NCBI GenBank assembly: GCA_020073345.1
Contig: JAIQFI010000022.1
Location: 32,195-96,194, forward strand
Direction: 5' to 3'
DNA length: 64,000 nucleotides
DNA from: Terriglobia bacterium
Lineage (GTDB): Bacteria > Acidobacteriota > Terriglobia > Bryobacterales > Bryobacteraceae
Position 1 is the stretch's first letter; each line of letters opens with the position of its first letter. The notes beneath the pieces are model-generated. The model did not search any database, had not been told where the DNA came from, and was given only the letters and a program-made list of their open reading frames with translations. Position numbers and translations under genes: made by a program. Below are positions 62,217 to 64,000 of this stretch, piece after piece.

Positions 62217-63584
62217 GTGAAATACAGCGACCCACATCAGGCAGGCCCGGAAACAGGTGGCGACTCGACCGAGCAGCAACTGCGCAGGCAAGTGGACGAC
62301 CTAAGACGCCAGCTTCGCGAGCAGAAGGAAGGTCTGCCTGGTCCACTCGCCAAGCCCTGGAAGCCGTCCGCCGTTACGATTTCAGCGCTCCTGTTGGGAT
62401 TTGTGGTGCTCCTCATTGGGGCGTTTCTCGCCGGGTATATCCCGCTTCAGAAGCGCGATGCAGCGGTTCGCGCGGAAACGGAAGTGCACGGAAAAGATCT
62501 GCCCCGCATGGAAGTGATGCGCGTCGGCCGTTCCTCCATCCAGAGCGAGCAAGAGCTTCCGGGAACTCTGCAGGCAGTGACGGAAGCCCCTATTCTGGCC
62601 CGTGCCGACGGCTACTTGAAGAGCCGCTTTGTCGACCTCGGAGATCGCGTCCGCGCCGGTCAGCCGCTGGCGGAGATCGATGCGCCGGAGTTGGACCAGC
62701 AGATCCGCCAGTCCGAGGCCGCGGTGCAACAGGCTCAGGCGTCTCTGGAGCAGGCCCAGGCCAGCCTGGAGCAGGGTAAAGCCAACCGCGACCTGGCCCG
62801 CGTCACGGCCGAGCGGTGGAAGACCCTTGCCGCGCAGGGCGTCGTTTCACAACAGGAGAACGACACGTATCAGGCGCAGCTCACTTCGCAGAGCGCCAAT
62901 GTGCAGGCGCTGGAGAAGGCCGTTTCCGCGCAGCGAAGCAACGTCGTCGCCAGTCAGGCCAACCTGGCCCGGCTCCAGGAGGTCCAAGGCTACCGGATCG
63001 TCAAGGCTCCCTTTGATGGCGTGATCACGGTGCGCAACGTGGACGTCGGTGCGCTGGTGAGCACCGGCAGCACTCTGCTGTACCGAATCGCGCAAACCGG
63101 GACCCTCCGCACGTACGTGAACGTTCCACAAGCTAACGCCAGTTCGATTCGTGTCGGCCAGCCTGCCCGGCTGACGCTCTCCAATTTTCCCGGCCGGCGT
63201 TTCTCCGGCACAGTCGCGCGTACGGCGAATGCGCTGGATCCGGCCAGCCGGACGATGTTGGTCGAAGTTGCCGTGCCGAACACTGATGGCGCTCTGTTCC
63301 CCGGCATGTATGCCGAAGTTGACTTGAGCAGCGCGCGGGTAAATCCTCCCCTTCTGGTTCCCGCCCAGGCTCTGATTATCCGCTCGGATGGCGCGCAAGT
63401 CGCTGTGATCGAGCAGGACGGAACCGTGCATCTTAGAAAGGTCGCGATCGGGCGGGACTACGGGGACCGCGTCGAGATCGTTCAGGGTGTGGAGGAGGGT
63501 ACAACGATTCTGGCTGCTCCCGGAGAGATCGCCCAAGACGGCGTCAAAATCGTTCCCGTAAGGACTGGGAGTGGGCAGCCATAA
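62217..63584 (+). CDS. RND efflux periplasmic adaptor (membrane fusion protein)
   Basis: This 455-residue adaptor has a cytoplasmic N-terminal stretch of ~60 residues with a coiled coil (LRRQVDDLRRQLREQ), one membrane helix (ISALLLGFVVLLIGAFLAGY, ~60-80), then a lipoyl/barrel-sandwich half (ADGYLKSRFVDLGDRVRAG) and a long alpha-hairpin (residues ~170-255). The second lipoyl half (IVKAPFDGVITVRNVDVGAL) and beta-barrel follow. The usual AcrA type is a lipoprotein of ~380; this form is membrane-anchored. It starts with GTG immediately after the permease stop, with a GGAG site inside the permease end. Confidence 0.92.
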   Translation: MKYSDPHQAGPETGGDSTEQQLRRQVDDLRRQLREQKEGLPGPLAKPWKPSAVTISALLLGFVVLLIGAFLAGYIPLQKRDAAVRAETEVHGKDLPRMEVMRVGRSSIQSEQELPGTLQAVTEAPILARADGYLKSRFVDLGDRVRAGQPLAEIDAPELDQQIRQSEAAVQQAQASLEQAQASLEQGKANRDLARVTAERWKTLAAQGVVSQQENDTYQAQLTSQSANVQALEKAVSAQRSNVVASQANLARLQEVQGYRIVKAPFDGVITVRNVDVGALVSTGSTLLYRIAQTGTLRTYVNVPQANASSIRVGQPARLTLSNFPGRRFSGTVARTANALDPASRTMLVEVAVPNTDGALFPGMYAEVDLSSARVNPPLLVPAQALIIRSDGAQVAVIEQDGTVHLRKVAIGRDYGDRVEIVQGVEEGTTILAAPGEIAQDGVKIVPVRTGSGQP

Positions 63585-63868
63585 CTAGGCTATCCGAGCC
63601 ACACCGTCCTCTATATCTTCGACGAAGGTATAGGGTGTCATATTGTCATTGTGAGCGCATGACCGCCTTCTGAGATGTGGCGGAAATGGCGGTCGCGAAG
63701 GCAGTGTCCGTTAATACGTCTTATCGGGGAGCTCAGCTTCCTCGGCGCCCCTTCTGGATTGTCCGTTCCGTCAGCCCTCCAAGCAGATTCGGAAGCGCGG
63801 CAGCATTTTCGTTCCTGATTCGCCTTGGGCTCCGATTCGGGTTACAAGATTCGTTAATGCTTGATGAC
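63585..63868. other. Intergenic stretch after the efflux operon
   Basis: Nearly 300 bases with no supported gene. It includes TCCGTTAATACGTCTTA (63707-63723), a near copy of a sequence before the permease gene. A 74-codon plus-strand frame (63677-63901) overlaps the epimerase end and looks random. Confidence 0.45.
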
Positions 63869-64000
63869 GGGCGTCAAAAGTGGTCGCCATTGCGCTACTG
63901 AGGCGCAGCGCGATCCAGCTGTGACGCGATGGCTGCGTCTTCGGCAGCGTAATCGAATGGGTGCGGGTTGATTTCCCCTGGAGGATTGGCTCTCTCCCAT
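63869..64000 (-). repeat. Inverted repeat arm 2: epimerase 3' end and downstream bases
   Basis: This 132-bp segment is the inverted counterpart of 49174-49302. It continues beyond the right edge of the window. The three-base length difference is one extra codon before the stop. Confidence 0.9.
63895..64000 (-). CDS. NAD-dependent epimerase/dehydratase, C-terminal 34 codons (cut by window edge)
   Basis: Reading from the right edge, the frame gives WERANPPGEINPHPFDYAAE and ends ...RAAPQ before TAG at 63895-63897. It is almost identical to the end of the truncated epimerase at 49276. As the rest lies outside the window, whether this copy is intact cannot be told, but it is the likely source or sister of the fragment. 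Confidence 0.8.
   Translation of the reverse strand, partial: WERANPPGEINPHPFDYAAEDAAIASQLDRAAPQ

Noticed and set aside
63677..63901. 74-codon plus-strand frame near the right edge
   Set aside because: It overlaps the epimerase 3' end and repeat arm on the other strand and has no recognisable feature.
1..64000. CRISPR arrays, tRNA and rRNA genes
   Set aside because: No regularly spaced repeats and no cloverleaf or rRNA signature were recognised by eye; a covariance search was not possible here.

Overview
The window looks like a chromosome segment of a soil Acidobacteriota, most likely Bryobacterales / Candidatus Solibacter-like. This is inferred from gene content: a TIGR03435 'soil-associated' protein, two very large Oar-like carboxypeptidase-regulatory/TonB-type outer-membrane proteins, several Ser/Thr kinases of the kinase-TM-TolB-TPR type, a PadR plus membrane-protein gene remnant, a PEP-CTERM remnant, and many secreted orphan families. 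No rRNA, tRNA, CRISPR array or intact insertion sequence was recognised.

Layout. (1) 1-9131, minus strand: a tightly coupled nitrate assimilation operon, read right to left: DmsB-DmsC-like fused electron-transfer/membrane subunit, NarB-type nitrate reductase, NirB, NirD, a NarK-type nitrate/nitrite transporter, and an alginate-export-type porin cut by the window edge. Three junctions are ATGA overlaps. (2) 9651-17817, plus strand: a secreted protein with duplicated CxxC motifs, a BNR/VPS10-like beta-propeller protein, a small lipoprotein-like protein, and a 1263-aa Oar-like receptor ended by a clear intrinsic terminator. (3) 17886-24869, minus: two adjacent heptaheme cytochrome c/TPR proteins, a two-domain member of an uncharacterised secreted family, and a ketopantoate-reductase-like protein. 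(4) 24973-31973: an AEC permease, the threonine-to-glycine pair tdh-kbl, an amidohydrolase, a PQQ-type sugar dehydrogenase and a dienelactone-hydrolase-like protein. (5) 32083-39950: a frameshifted PEP-CTERM gene, another member of the uncharacterised family, an MBL-fold lactonase-like enzyme, a histone H1-like protein, a Ser/Thr kinase, and a porin gene with an in-frame amber codon followed by a PstS-like protein. (6) 40176-48288: a second Oar-like receptor, a secreted metzincin-like protease, a small secreted protein, and a second Ser/Thr kinase followed by a lysine-tailed small protein. (7) 48.3-55.3 kb: a zone with much decay (truncated epimerase, PadR tail, frameshifted membrane protein, IS110 and VOC remnants) alongside intact genes (DUF2061, TIGR03435, an ankyrin/heme/cyclase-fold fusion). 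(8) 55435-63584: two divergent secreted proteins that share a dockerin-like C-terminus, then an RND efflux permease and its adaptor. The right edge holds a near-identical inverted copy of the epimerase 3' end seen at 49.2 kb.

The best leads for something new are the nitrate reductase paired with a quinol-type DmsBC fusion, the divergent pair sharing a dockerin-like tail, the ankyrin-CxxCH-cyclase fusion, two kinase genes that each sit next to a lysine-rich protein gene, and the twin heptaheme-TPR cytochromes. All functional statements come from reading sequence motifs; no database search was run.
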